Below, in pieces: positions 11,686 to 23,100 of a stretch of 64,000 nucleotides of DNA; the first letter of the stretch is position 1, and each line of letters begins with the position of its first letter. A model generated the notes under the pieces. That model saw only the letters and a program-made list of their open reading frames with translations. It was not told where the DNA came from and made no database searches. The position numbers and the translations under genes were made by a program. The stretch is from NCBI GenBank assembly GCA_001692895.1, contig KV748217.1, positions 248,001 to 312,000 of the forward strand, given 5' to 3'. This DNA is from Cenococcum geophilum 1.58 (taxonomy: Eukaryota > Ascomycota > Dothideomycetes > Gloniales > Gloniaceae).

Positions 11686-12639
11686 GCCCCGATCGCAATA
11701 CTGTAGTCGCGTTTGCATGCCTTATATAATATTATTATCTTAACCTTCTTGATCACGATGAGCTTGTTTCCGGGGGGTTCGTATAGGAGGTAGGCAAAGA
11801 CGTAGGAAACGCCGATCGCAGAGAGGACGTTGGTCGAGGAGGAGGCTCTATTGCTACACCAAAGTAGGGAGTCGCGATAGAGGCCTGGTGGCAGAGAGGG
11901 GCTCTTTCAAATTGTTCACTGACGTTAATTACGCATTAACATGCGAAGTTAAATCTAGAGCCTTATTCTAGAGCCTTACCAAATAATTAACTTAATTACA
12001 GATTTAAATAAGCCATAGTAGTAGCCGCCACTAATTATAAAACGGGTGATACTAAAAGGCGTATAGATCGAACAGTTATAATATGGAGGCGATTTGCAAC
12101 CAAACAGTAAGGAGCTTTGAGCTCTATATCCCTTCGTCTAGTAAAAGAGACTTTTCGTATTAGGCGCTTTAGGCGCTCCTGCCTAGGTTAGCATGCTACG
12201 GGCACCCTAGCTAGCGTAATTTTATTAGCAAGCCTCACCAAAACGCGTTAACTTACGATGCCGATAAAATGCTACAGAAGGCCACCACCTATATATATAT
12301 TTAAGGAAGTTGGGCAAAATGTCGTAATATATAATATTATAACTATAGGTTTCTGCCCTTCCTCTATTAACCAGCTGCCGATTATATAGGATAATCCTCC
12401 ATTAAAGTCTTCCCCCGAATTACTACCACCTATCCGCTTTATACGTATTCTTAACGTTAATAAGGATAAGCTTCTCTCTTAGATCTTACTGCCAAATACT
12501 ATCCATCTATCTATTACCTACTCTCTGCATCAGAACCAATTTCCCCTTAACTTAACCACATACTAGCCCTTAACCTATTTTTAAAGTAAACGTCGTAATA
12601 GTATATATGCCAATAAGGAGTCATAGATATCTTACGCTA
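11686..12639. other. GC-balanced patch then AT-rich intergenic sequence
   Basis: About 11700-11910 is markedly less AT-rich than its surroundings. Its minus strand holds an open stretch containing a hydrophobic segment (SAIGVSYVFAYLLYEPPG), which could be a fragment of a former membrane-protein gene; there is no start, no domain and no homologous neighbour, so this is only a suggestion. From about 11930 to 12640 the sequence returns to RIP-like composition, and no coding track is convincing there. Confidence 0.35.
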
Positions 12640-13560
12640 ATTGGCTATTACAGATAAATGAAAACCCTAGGTATGCAACTACCCCAGCCAAGCGCACCAA
12701 GCGTCCCTACGTTAAAAAGGCGTTACTGAAGAACAAAGATAGGACTACTAAGCCAGCTCTAAAGCCGCGAAAGAAGAAAAGCGGCGGATAGTTGCCAGAA
12801 GGAGATTAGAGGGTTTCTGATTAAGTAGGAGAAGAATGGTAAGGTAGCTAAAGCCACAAAGACAGCTTAGCTACTTATTAAGAAGCCTCCGCCAACCCAT
12901 TCTGTCCTGCTAGCCGCTGGAAATGCCGCTATACGTAGTCTAGGGAGAACCGAGTTAAATAAAAACAGCGCCGCGGAGATGGCTATTATAGAAACTAGAA
13001 AACCATAAAGAGGGACCTCTTTAATATTACAAGTCAGACAATCAGTCGCATAAAGGAGGGATGGGATGCTTTGCAGACTACGTCACCCGCTAATCGCTAG
13101 AATAGAGAGTTTAAAGACAGAAATTAAGGAACTTTAAAAAGCTAAGAAGGCTTAAAATATATCCATCGTTAATCTAATCCGGGACGCCTAAGTGACAAAG
13201 TAGGATCATCTCCAAGGTTATAAAACTATATTCGCAACTAACCAAAGCGCATAATGTGAATTAAAGAAAGGTAATGTTTTAAGAGCTTTTGGTAAAGGAC
13301 CAGCTTAAGGTTATAAGGGAGGACGTACTATATACGCCAAATGAGGTGTATTAAGTGCTATAAGTAGTTAAACGGTTTAACCAGCGGCTGTTCAATATAG
13401 AGGATCGATTAAGGGCGGTATAGGAGGGCTTGAAGGAGGCTATAGCAAAGGCTTAATTAGCTTTACCTAGTCTCCTATTAAAAAATAATCAAAAACAATA
13501 CGTAAATTCTATACTTAGCTAAGTTATTACCTTTTTATATTAGTAGTCGAGGTAGGATTT
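12640..13560 (+). pseudogene. Unidentified relic ORF, basic then coiled-coil-like
   Basis: On the plus strand, 12640-12790 reads as a very basic segment (KRTKRPYVKKALLKNKDR). After frame changes, about 12960-13520 reads as charged amphipathic helix: RIESLKTEIKEL, then KDQLKVIREDVLYTPNEVY, FNQRLFNIEDRLRAV and EGLKEAIAKA. Stops occur at likely Gln codons. The pattern is compatible with a gag-like or LINE ORF1-like protein, or with the C-terminal part of a transposase, but no zinc knuckle, RNA-binding or catalytic motif is visible. It sits immediately upstream of the second SNF2 unit; nothing similar was found upstream of the first. Confidence 0.35.
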
Positions 13561-14085
13561 ACAAGGTTTAATAAACTAATAAGTTAGTTTAGTTCTTAAA
13601 TCCTAAAAATTATAACTATATAAGACTTATACTACCTAAGGCAATCTACCGCAAAATGCCGCTAGACTCGGCATTCTGCGTATTCACTAGAACTTCTTAA
13701 TTTACCTTGCCATTAATAAGCATTAGATGACAGTAATTTGCCTACTAGCGTTACTGCGGGAGCACTTAACTTTAATATCCACTTCGCCTAACTCCTTACC
13801 TCTACTACCTTAACCAACTCTCGCACAGCACCTCTACGCGACATTAATCAGTTAATTAATTAGTTTAACCGCTAATTGCTACTTTAAGCCGTGACTCACA
13901 CCCCAGAACTGCGGCAATCTGCCCAGTTAATTCATTCTCACGATTAGTTTGTCTCACCCACCTACTTTGGACTTGCACCTTTACTAAACACTAACTAAAT
14001 TCTTCCGCTCTTATATAGCAACGCTCTACTTCTCCTTTATCCCATCTCGGCATCTTTACGCATTACTATAAAGGACTCGGATATT

Positions 14086-17000
14086 ATGAATAGATAGGAA
14101 ATCGATGCTCGTCGCCTTAAGAAAATTAAGAAGACAATCTTAGATAATATGGTAGAGGCCAGGCTTAACAAAGTCGCATTTCGTACTGCTAAAGATAAAG
14201 TACTACGCGATGACTTTGTCCAGAAGGTCCTTAGCAACTTACCTAAGAGGGAAGGTGTTTTAGAGAGCTAGTCCAAAGATACCATTATTGCTTTAATAAC
14301 ATCTTAAAGAACTAATACCATAAAACGGCAAAACAAGTTAGAACCTAGAAGTTAAACTCAACCCAAATTCGAACCCATAATAACGCTAGCGCCTACATTT
14401 GCTCCTAAGCAAATCTTAAAATTACTAGGCCCTACATTATTAGGCAAGCCGCTTTTGCTTAAAAATATAACCTTCTAATTTTAAAGAATAAACTTAACCA
14501 CCTAAAACACCATAGAGCTTTACACAATCTATAATATTATAGAAGCCAACACAGAAACTCTAACAATTAAAGAAATTAGTTTTTCGCTATTTTAAGAGGT
14601 TGCAGCATTAGTAGGGTTCAACTCGGATAAGGATTAAATTGTATAGGTCGACATTAAATCCCACGAGGAGGCTTATATTACCCAGCAAGGGGCATTGTAA
14701 GCCGCATTCTAGCGATACATGCTATACTACAGAAGTAAAGTGGAATTTATACTTAAGAGTACCAATTATAAGTTCTTTTAACAATATCTGGCTATCTATA
14801 TACTAATAATTGCAGCTAAGCATTTAATTATAAAAACACCGCACTAAACACCGCGCAAGCAGAGCATAAACCCTCCCAGCATCACTAATACCCCAATTCG
14901 CCAGTCTTTACGCGGCAAGCCTATATATAAGAAACGGCGGAAGACTGCGTCTAAGCAGACCCGCAAGCACTTAGAGTACTTAGATAATAAGTTCGTTGAT
15001 AAAGATATCAAAAGTAAAAGCGATACTTCATCAACCTTATTAGCGTACAGCAGCATTCTAAGTTTATTAGGTCGGAAGAAACGTAGTTATAAAAGGGAGT
15101 AACCTGCTAGAGCATCTAAAGGCAAATTGCGGCAAGCTACCGAGGACGGCCGCGGCGGTCTAGCTATCCAGCCTATAGGGGGTCCCGACAGTACAGAGGA
15201 GAACAAAGACAATCATAATGCTCTCCAAAGCGCAACCGCTCTAGATCCTAAACCAGCTTAACTGCAGGTTGTAACCGTAGACGATCTGGCTGGTAACACC
15301 ATACAGGTTTCTGCAGAAGACAATAACCCAGAAGAAGAGGCCCTTAAAGATATAATGAATAAAGCTAATAGGGAGGCAGAGGCTGCCAATTATATTAAGC
15401 AAAGGTATAGGTATATAAGCATATAGAGTACATCTTAAATTAGACTAACGTTAGCTTTTTTTAGATTTCAAGAAGCCGCCACAGCAAAAGCAGGCGGTAA
15501 GGTTGAGAGAATAGAGCAGTGGATGTATAAACGCTCAGCTAAGCTATAAGGGGTTTCTAAAGGGGCCCTCCTAGGGAATAACATGGTCCCCATTCCCCGC
15601 AGATAGGGTCTAAATCCAAAGTTTAGAGCGTTCCTATACCAGCTGCATAGTGCATTTAAGATGTTCTACCAGGAACGCATAGAGCTAAATAGTGGGGTTC
15701 TTATAGACGGCATGGGGACCGGCAAAACAGTAACCGCATACTTGACTATTGTCCTTAACTACCACTATGCTATGAACCTAGACAAAGTAGCTACTAATTA
15801 AGCGGCTAAAAATGCTACTCAATATCTACCGGAGGGCCACCAGGCTGACAGCGTTAAGTGTCCCAGCCAGAATAGAGTGCCTCTACTATACTTATGCATA
15901 AATCGCAACGCTACATCTATAATACGCAAACAGTATGGTGCCAGCCTAGTTATCGCAGTTCCACATATTATTACTACCTAGAGAGATAATTATATCTTAT
16001 TATTTAAAGACTTACCACTCGCAACGCAAGCGCAGGCACCGCTAAGAGTTGCAATGTGCCATTTAACGGCGGATGTTTCTCTAGGCATAGAGCAGCCGAC
16101 TTTAGATAAGTGGCTAGAAATGGGAACGTTGGGAAACTGGACCGCCCATAATGCTTTAAATACTCGTTAGGCTCTTACAGATAAAGCAAAAACCCCTTGC
16201 CCATGGTTCTCCGACAGTGTCCTACCACTTAAAAAGGGCAATCCTTTAGTTAGTACCCCGGCTGCCTCGGCAATAAGATTTATTATAATTACAATATCCA
16301 AATGCCTAAAACAGCGTGTTATTAACAACTTCATAATTACTAGAAGAGTCCACCGCTTCTTATCTAACGGTAAGCAAGAGGATAAAGGTCAGCAGTCGGT
16401 TAAAACCACGTTTTTTGGTAGGGTTTTATGGGATAAGTTTCATAACAAGAAGAATAAAGAGACTACAGTTAACCAATTTCTTCGTTTCTACAAAAGTACT
16501 ATACCGAAACGCCTCAGATTCTTTATCTGGGCTATATTAGGGACTCTAATGGAGAATAGTGTCATAAATATATGTTAGTTTATTATGAGTGGCCTTTTAG
16601 ATCTAGATTGGGCAAGCGCCCAAGATAATAGCATTCTTAAAAAATACACGTCCGTCGAAGTTGAAAAAATGGCGAAGCTATGGAGTTATTTTTTAAAATA
16701 AGGAAAGAGCAACCCTAAAGGGGTCTTATAGTCTACGGTATATAAAGAATCGGTTCAGGTCGGCGGAGAAATACTTGTAAACTTTAAAATTCGCCGTACC
16801 TTAAATACCATCGGCTTTGACGGAAGAAAATTAAAAGTTGTTTCAGGCGAGCTCCGAATTTACCACCTAAACTATAAGTATGGAACTGTAGAAATTGAAT
16901 TGCTATAGGGCATAGAAAGTGCAATAGCGTCAGAAATAGAAGAGGCATTCTAGCAGAAAATGGTCAAATAAAAAGAAGATGGTTGTCCTAAGGGGAACCA

Positions 17001-17831
17001 ACCAGTACGAATGGCCGGTACCTCCTCGAGCACCTACTTTGCATACTATATTGCAGCAATAACGCCCGGGTTACTTTTATGGAAGGATAGATATAATAAG
17101 GATCTGCCAGACAACGACAAAATTAACATATAAGCGAAATTTCACGCAAAATCAATTAAATCTCCTATTAGAAGCATCTTGGATAAGAATAAGGAGGAAA
17201 TTCTTCGCGGTAATGCAAAGTTCGAGGCGCTTTTAGCTATCTATAAAGAAGTTATACGATTAAAAAACGTCGGGGGGTATCATAGCAAGGTTATTATTGG
17301 CACTAATTTCCTAACTATTAGGGCGGTATATATAGCAGTAAGTAACAAAACACTCTATCTTTTTACCTCTTAACAGCAGCTTGCTTAACCGGAACTCTAA
17401 GTTAACACTTATTTTAGGCCTTGGTTGCTAAATATAGCAAGAACGCTGTTACATATCTCCCTAAAGGAACATCACCAAAGCAAAAGAACCACATCATCTA
17501 TAACTTATAGAAGCAGCCAAGCGGACCGTAGATTCTTTTGTCATCTCTAAAGGCTATTATAGAGGGTATTACCCTTAACGAGGCACACTTTATTATGCTT
17601 ATAGAGCTCAATCCGTCCTTTAGCAAACAGGAACAGTTCATATACCGCATCTACCGAATTAGCCAAGAAAACCCTCTTATGACAGCATATATTTTATACA
17701 ACACGGCTTCCCATATTAAGGTTGGAATTCTAAATAAGCATAAATTCAAAAAGACCGCCGCGGACAAGATACTAGACGTAGACACGAATAAGCCAGGGAG
17801 TTCAAAGGAGCAGCTAGTGGAAGTGTTCTAG
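14086..17831 (+). pseudogene. SNF2-like helicase relic, copy 2
   Basis: From the ATG at 14086 a single frame can be followed for over 3 kb through stops at Gln and Trp positions. The first ~535 codons show no domain I recognise, but include basic and acidic stretches. SNF2 motifs then follow in order: Walker A GVLIDGMGTGKTVTAY (about 15693-15740); motif Ia LVIAVP near 15950; the DEAH-box equivalent WDKFH near 16430, with the acidic residue changed to Lys; motif III WAILGTLMENS (about 16528-16560); and in the C-terminal lobe GITLNEAHF (about 17560) and motif VI IYRIYRISQENP (about 17640-17670). A one-base frame change lies near 17365 in context shared with copy 1, so it may predate the duplication. 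The relic ends at TAG 17829-17831. Called from motif order; inactive. Confidence 0.78.
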
Positions 17832-17849
17832 CGAGGTGTTTTTAATATT

Positions 17850-18740
17850 TTAGCGCAGAATTAAGCAATATGCTAGGCAATTTGCCGCAAAGTCTTATCT
17901 AGTGGAAGAAGTATACCAGGCTGTTGTTTTAAGAATTAGGTAATATAGTGGGCAATATGCCGCAGTCTTATAGCTGATGGAAGGTATATACTAGGGTTTT
18001 TTTTTAATAAAGTAAGCAATGTTTCTTGGCGATATACCACATTCTCACGGTTAATAGAAGGCATATTAGGTTGTTTTTTGTGGAATAGGGCAATATATCG
18101 GCAATATGCCGCAATTCTTATATTAATGAGAGAAGTTTACTATCTTGCTATTTAAGGAACTGGGCAATAAGCGACCGGATATATCGCAGTGCTCTAGTAA
18201 TAAGCGACAACTACTAGCTTGCTATTCAAGGACCCAAGTAATGCGCTAGGCGATGTATCGTGGTGCTCTGTTAATATAACAAGTCTACTAGCTTACGACA
18301 CAGGAACCAGGCAATATGCGAGCTAATATATCGGAATACTCTACTAATAGGCGACGCCTGCTAGCTTACAATTTAAAGAATTGGGCAATGTGCCTAGCAA
18401 TATACGGCAACTTCGTGCTTAGTAGTGGAAGTCTGCTAGCTTACCGCTTAAAGAACTGGGCAATATGCTAGGTAATATACAGCAGTTTCGCGCTCAGTAA
18501 TGGAAGTCTGCTAGCTTACAGCTTAAGGAACTGGGCGATGTGCCAGGCGATATGCGGCAGTTTTGTGCCTAATAACTGGAGTATGCTAACTTACCGCTTA
18601 AGGAACTAGGTAATATGCCAGGCAATATACGGCAATTTTATGCTTAATAATAGAAGTCTGCTAACTTGCCGCTCAAAGAACTAGGAGTGTGCCTATTAAT
18701 ATATGGCAATTTCGTATTTAATAAGAGAGGTCTACCGGCC
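17850..18740 (+). repeat. ~75-bp tandem repeat array, copy 2
   Basis: This is the same degenerate array as after copy 1, about 12 units, beginning within ~30 bp of the helicase stop codon. Anchors of the GGAACTGGGC type recur about every 72-76 bp (for example near 18160, 18453, 18527 and 18600). Proximal units diverge more from the consensus than distal ones in both copies, so the arrays probably duplicated with the gene rather than arising independently. Confidence 0.83.
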
Positions 18741-18768
18741 TGCCCCTACGGTTACACTTCCTATGCAT

Positions 18769-18930
18769 CAGGAAATTTTTTTTAGCCACGTTGTTGCGGC
18801 CAAAAATTAGGGTTGCGTATTTGTAGCAAATTGCTGCAAATTGCCCGCAAATTGCCAAAATTGCGACTTACGCAGGTTTTGCAGACCCCGATTTTCGCTT
18901 GCAACAACAGGGCCAAAAAAAAATTTCCTA
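18769..18930. mobile_element. Short TIR element (MITE-like), ~160 bp
   Basis: Two imperfect inverted arms of ~29 bp bound this segment: the left arm starts CAGGAAATTTTTTTTAGCC and ends GTTGTTGC near 18797; the right arm runs from GCAACAACAGGGCC (18901) to TTTCCTA. The core carries three near-copies of GCAAATTGC in a row (about 18826-18860). The flanks read AT on both sides, compatible with a 2-bp target duplication but too short to prove it. No coding capacity. It lies between the helicase-unit array and the truncated end of the Copia relic. Confidence 0.65.
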
Positions 18931-18939
18931 ATATAAGTA

Positions 18940-19764
18940 GAGGGCTATGGGTTTAGTTTGCTATAGTCTAGGCGTAAGTATAAGTATAATTCGTTAACTA
19001 ACTCGTTAAATTATAGGCGATTACGTAAGGACTAAGTCCTTTCCTTAGTTATTATAAGCTTGTATAATAAGCCTTGATTTTTTTAAAGGCCTTATTAGTA
19101 CTAGGGTGCTTAATTTCGTTAATAAAGCGTGAGTTAAATATACGGACGCCTTACGGAACGTCTCTCTCCGTTACGGCCGTAAAAACACCCTTTTTAAGTA
19201 GTCTATTAATCTCCTTGCGTTATAAGTCCGTAAAAAGTGTTTCCTATACTAGAACTAATATATTTATATATAGAAGTTGCCTTACGGATATACCTACGGA
19301 GATTAGGTAATTCTTTATTATAGGGTTCTTAGTTATAGGGTGCTTTTGAAAGCGTCCTTAACCGCGCTTTATAATAGGTTTAATGGGTTTTTAGGGGACT
19401 TCTAAAGTAGGCAAGGGTGCTTCTAGTTTATTTAGTTTAGCGGATGCTTCTAGTTCGTCTAGTTTAACGGCATAGGTATTTTTAGACCGAAAGTAGGGTT
19501 TTATAGACGTGCTTTTAAAGTTAGCTGGTCTGCTAGGAAGTTATATATAGTATATTTTGTCTTCTACAGCTAGTAGATAATAAAGTCTAGTCTAGTTGCC
19601 GCTCTTGCACTATATAAGGACTTTAGAATTAAGCGAGAGGTTATAAACTAAGGTTATATTAGGTCCGTTATAGTAATATAGGGCGCTATTAATAGCTTAT
19701 TTGGCCCGTAATTTAACTATTTCGGCCATTGACTTCCGTATTGCAGCTACTTGTTCCGTAATAG
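18940..19764 (-). mobile_element. Copia retrotransposon, 3' part (linker and reverse transcriptase start)
   Basis: This is the downstream half of a Ty1/Copia polyprotein on the minus strand. From 19740 leftward the region between integrase and reverse transcriptase is readable (SMAEIVKLRAK, NGPNITLVYNL, TSIKPYFRSKNTY). From about 19280 the RVT_2-type start follows: EINRLLKKGVF, then DVPYGVRIFNSRLINEIKH, then the Copia hallmark LT*SPII*RVS with Gln-to-stop changes. The frame continues to about 18950 and is then cut off, so the catalytic part of reverse transcriptase, RNase H and the 3' LTR are missing. It joins 27713-30539 across Gypsy B1; the pre-insertion sequence reads continuously across the junction. 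Confidence 0.85.
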
Positions 19765-20189
19765 TGTAACGGAACCTTATAGCAAGAACTACGATGGGCT
19801 CGTTATTAGGCTAGGTGTGTAGGAAATGCAAGTACAAAAGTCAATAACGTAATAATAACTAGTGGAGTAGTTGCCTAATAGATTAACTTTAATTGTATTC
19901 TAAGAATTACTATAAGGAAGGAACTATCTAGGTAGGGATTAAGGGTCCTTAAATACACAACCGTACTCCTAAGAAAGTTGTTGCTCTGTCTACTCTGTCT
20001 GCTTTATTTGCTCTATAATAGACCTTATAGATTATATAGATTATACAGATTATATTACGTGACTCTGCTTACTATTCCTTGTTATATAGTTCTATGGGTT
20101 CTATCCTAGACCGTGCTTATATTAACTAACTAGCTTCTTCCAACTCCTCTCTAAGTAGTTATAGTATTGTACTTAAAGCGTCCGTAATA
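19765..20189 (-). repeat. Left (3') LTR of Gypsy B1
   Basis: The 425-bp LTR begins TGTAACGGAACCTTATAG and ends CCGTAATA; the terminal CA has become TA. It matches the right LTR at 27288-27712 throughout, with differences mostly of the transition type. The minus-strand polypurine tract lies immediately inside it. Confidence 0.95.
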
Positions 20190-23100
20190 CTATCTCCCTC
20201 CTCTTTATCTTCGTCTTTAAAGATACCTAGTATCTCTAGGTTGTTTACTAGAGGTGTAATATCCGTCTAATTAATTTAGTTAATATTATTACTTATAATG
20301 CCTAAAGCACCTTCTTCTTCCTCTACAGCCCGTCGGTCTCGTACCGTTGCTATAATATTATCTCTTGGTAAGATAATGCTGTCTCCGTGTTCTTATTATG
20401 TGAAAGAGGGGTTAGTTTATATTGCGTTGGCGAGTCCTTTGTCCTAGCAACCTTCCTTTTATTTAGAGTGCACTAAAGCGAATATTTAGTTATCCTGTGA
20501 TGTTTGCTTTATCTCTAATATTAAATATACGCGACCTATTACTCTTAATAGTTGTCTAGTTCCCTAATTAATTTGTCTTAGGGTCTTGTGTTTAATCTAA
20601 GGCAGAAAAACTTAAGGGTAATCTTGCCGTAGCGCTAGCGGAAGCCTATCGTTAATCCGAAGAATCTACTTATGCCCTTAAGGCTTAGCAGTCTGCCTTT
20701 GTAAAAGTTTAGTGTCTTTAGCGCGTTTATAAGAAGGTTCGCTCTAAGGAGTGGAAACTTATAAAATAAGGTTTGTAGGAATTAGGTAATAAAAGAACGG
20801 ATTCTCCTCTAATAGAGAAGGAAATAGATCCGAGTAGTTCGGCAACTACTCTTCTTAGGTCCCCCTTAGGTAACTTATTCTTTAGCAATCCTTCTTTATT
20901 AATGCTGTCTAACCTAATCTCTTCCGATACTCCTATACCTTTCCTATAGCGTTCTTTAAATTCTCTAGTAGTTCCTAGGTAGTTTTAGTATAGCCTGTCT
21001 ACTTAACCTTATACTATATTTTGTTGTCAATGTCCTTATAATTAACGATCTTTAAAACTTGCTATTTGTCTTCTTCTTATCCTCTATATATATCTGCTTT
21101 ATAGACTAGTGGCTTAATATTCCTATATGCTGGCTCTAGTATTGCAATGTGCTGTATAGGGTAGATCTTTATTTTGGCTGGTAGGTTTAACTTAAACGTA
21201 ACTAGTAAAATCCTCTATGTAATTTTGAAAGGTCCTAGTCTAATATAGTCCAATTTCTTACTTAGTCGTTAACTCTTAAAATTTTTATGTAGTAGCCACA
21301 CTTTATCTTCCTCCTTAAGATCTAATCCCTTAGATCTCTTAGCATTATAGTACTTTTTTATTCTCTACTATACTATCTTAGCTGTCTCTATAAGGTCTAC
21401 ATAAAGATTTATTAAATCCTTTATTCTCTCTTTAGCTGTACTACTTATTTTCTTTACTTGCCGTAGTAACAACGATATTCTTAGCTTATATCCATAATTT
21501 GCCTTAAATAATAATATGCTTATTCCTTCTTAAGGTGTTGCATTATATATAAACTGTATAACTAGTAATAGCGATACCCAATTATTCTATACATAATTAA
21601 TATAATGCCTTAGATACTGTTCTAGTGTCTAATTTAATCTTTCTGTTTAACCGTCTGTCTGCGGATAGTATACAGTAGAAGTTGCTGCTTAAACTTCTTA
21701 CTCCGCTAAGAATACTTCCTAAAATGCTGCTATAAATCTTAAATCTCTATCCGATATAATCTTACTTAGTGCTCTATATCTTATAAACACTTCTTTAATA
21801 TAGATTCTAGCAATATCTTCCGCTGAGATTTCTTCTGTGTATGCTATAAAGTATCCCTACTTTATAAGCTTATCTACTATTACTAAGATCGCGTTATAAT
21901 CCTATCCGGTAATAGGATCTTTTAATTTTAGCAACTTAATAATAAAGTCCCATAATATGACCTCCTATAGTCTCTCTAGTATTTTAATAGGTTATAGCCC
22001 TCTATATAGCTTATACCTCATTAGTTTGTTCCTTTAGTAATCTGGATATTTCTTTATAACCCTTCTAGCTATCCTCTAGATTCTATTAATAATATACTCC
22101 TCCTAGAGTCTTAACACTAAGCCCGTAGCTCCATTGTATTCTTAGGTTAGTCCCTTATAGAAGTCCTCTATAAACTATTCTGCTATACTTCTTAGAATAT
22201 ACTTAGCTTCTCGATTTTTGTATATATCCATCTATAGATCTTCTAGCTGTTTTTTTAAAATTCTTTGTGCCTAAAAGCTTTCTGGTGTTTTATAGACTTT
22301 CTCTAACTTATTCTCTTAAGTTGCTATAATTTTTAGATAATTATACCTAATCAATCCGTTTATATCCTTTTGTAATAAAGCCCCTAATGGCTTTTCCTCA
22401 TTTTATAGTTTAGCTTTGCGGCTTAGAGCATCTGCCTATATATTGTCTGTACCTTTGGTATACTAAATTTTAAAATAGTATTCTGTAAGTATCTCTGCCT
22501 ATCTAACCTATCTTTGGTTAAGTTCCTTTGTTATTAGGAATCCTATTAGGTTTTTATAATCTGTCTTAACTATAAATAGTTTCTTTATGCCTTATAAGAA
22601 TACTCTTTATTTTTTTAATACTATAACTATACCTAATAACTCCTTATTGTAGATGTTATAGTTTAACTCTAGTGGTATTATCTTTTAACTATAGTATGCC
22701 ACTAGGTGCCATCTATCTTAATGCCTTTATATAAAGTACGCCCCTAGTATATAGTCTAATATATCTATCTCTATAACTATCTCTAGTCCTAGTTAATAGA
22801 TCTTAAGAACTAGCTCCTAGGTAAATAACTCTTTAACTTTCTTAAAGAGTTCTCTTTACTCTTCCCCCTATGCCTATAGTTCTTCTTTCTTTATTAACCG
22901 CATAAATGGCTTAATGTCCTTTAACTACTACGCTATAAACCTTCTATAGTAATTATAAAACCCTAAGAACGATCTTAACTATATAACGTTCTTTGGTTTT
23001 TACTAATTTACTATAGCCTTAATCTTCTTTAGATCTATACTAAGTTGGCCTAGTTTAATAATAAATCTAACAAAATCGGTCTTCCTGGTAAAGAACTTGT

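Larger units (their letters stand above)
13768..18740 (+). mobile_element. SNF2-helicase/tandem-array repeat unit, copy 2
   Basis: This is the better preserved copy of the unit at 6450-11290. It contains a leader with GGCAATCTGCC-type words (about 13622 and 13910), one long helicase frame (14086-17831), and the ~75-bp tandem array (17850-18740). It abuts a short inverted-repeat element at 18769. No LTRs, TIRs or target duplications were recognised. The pair fits an unclassified multicopy element hit by RIP; a duplicated subtelomere-type block is an alternative. Confidence 0.55.
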
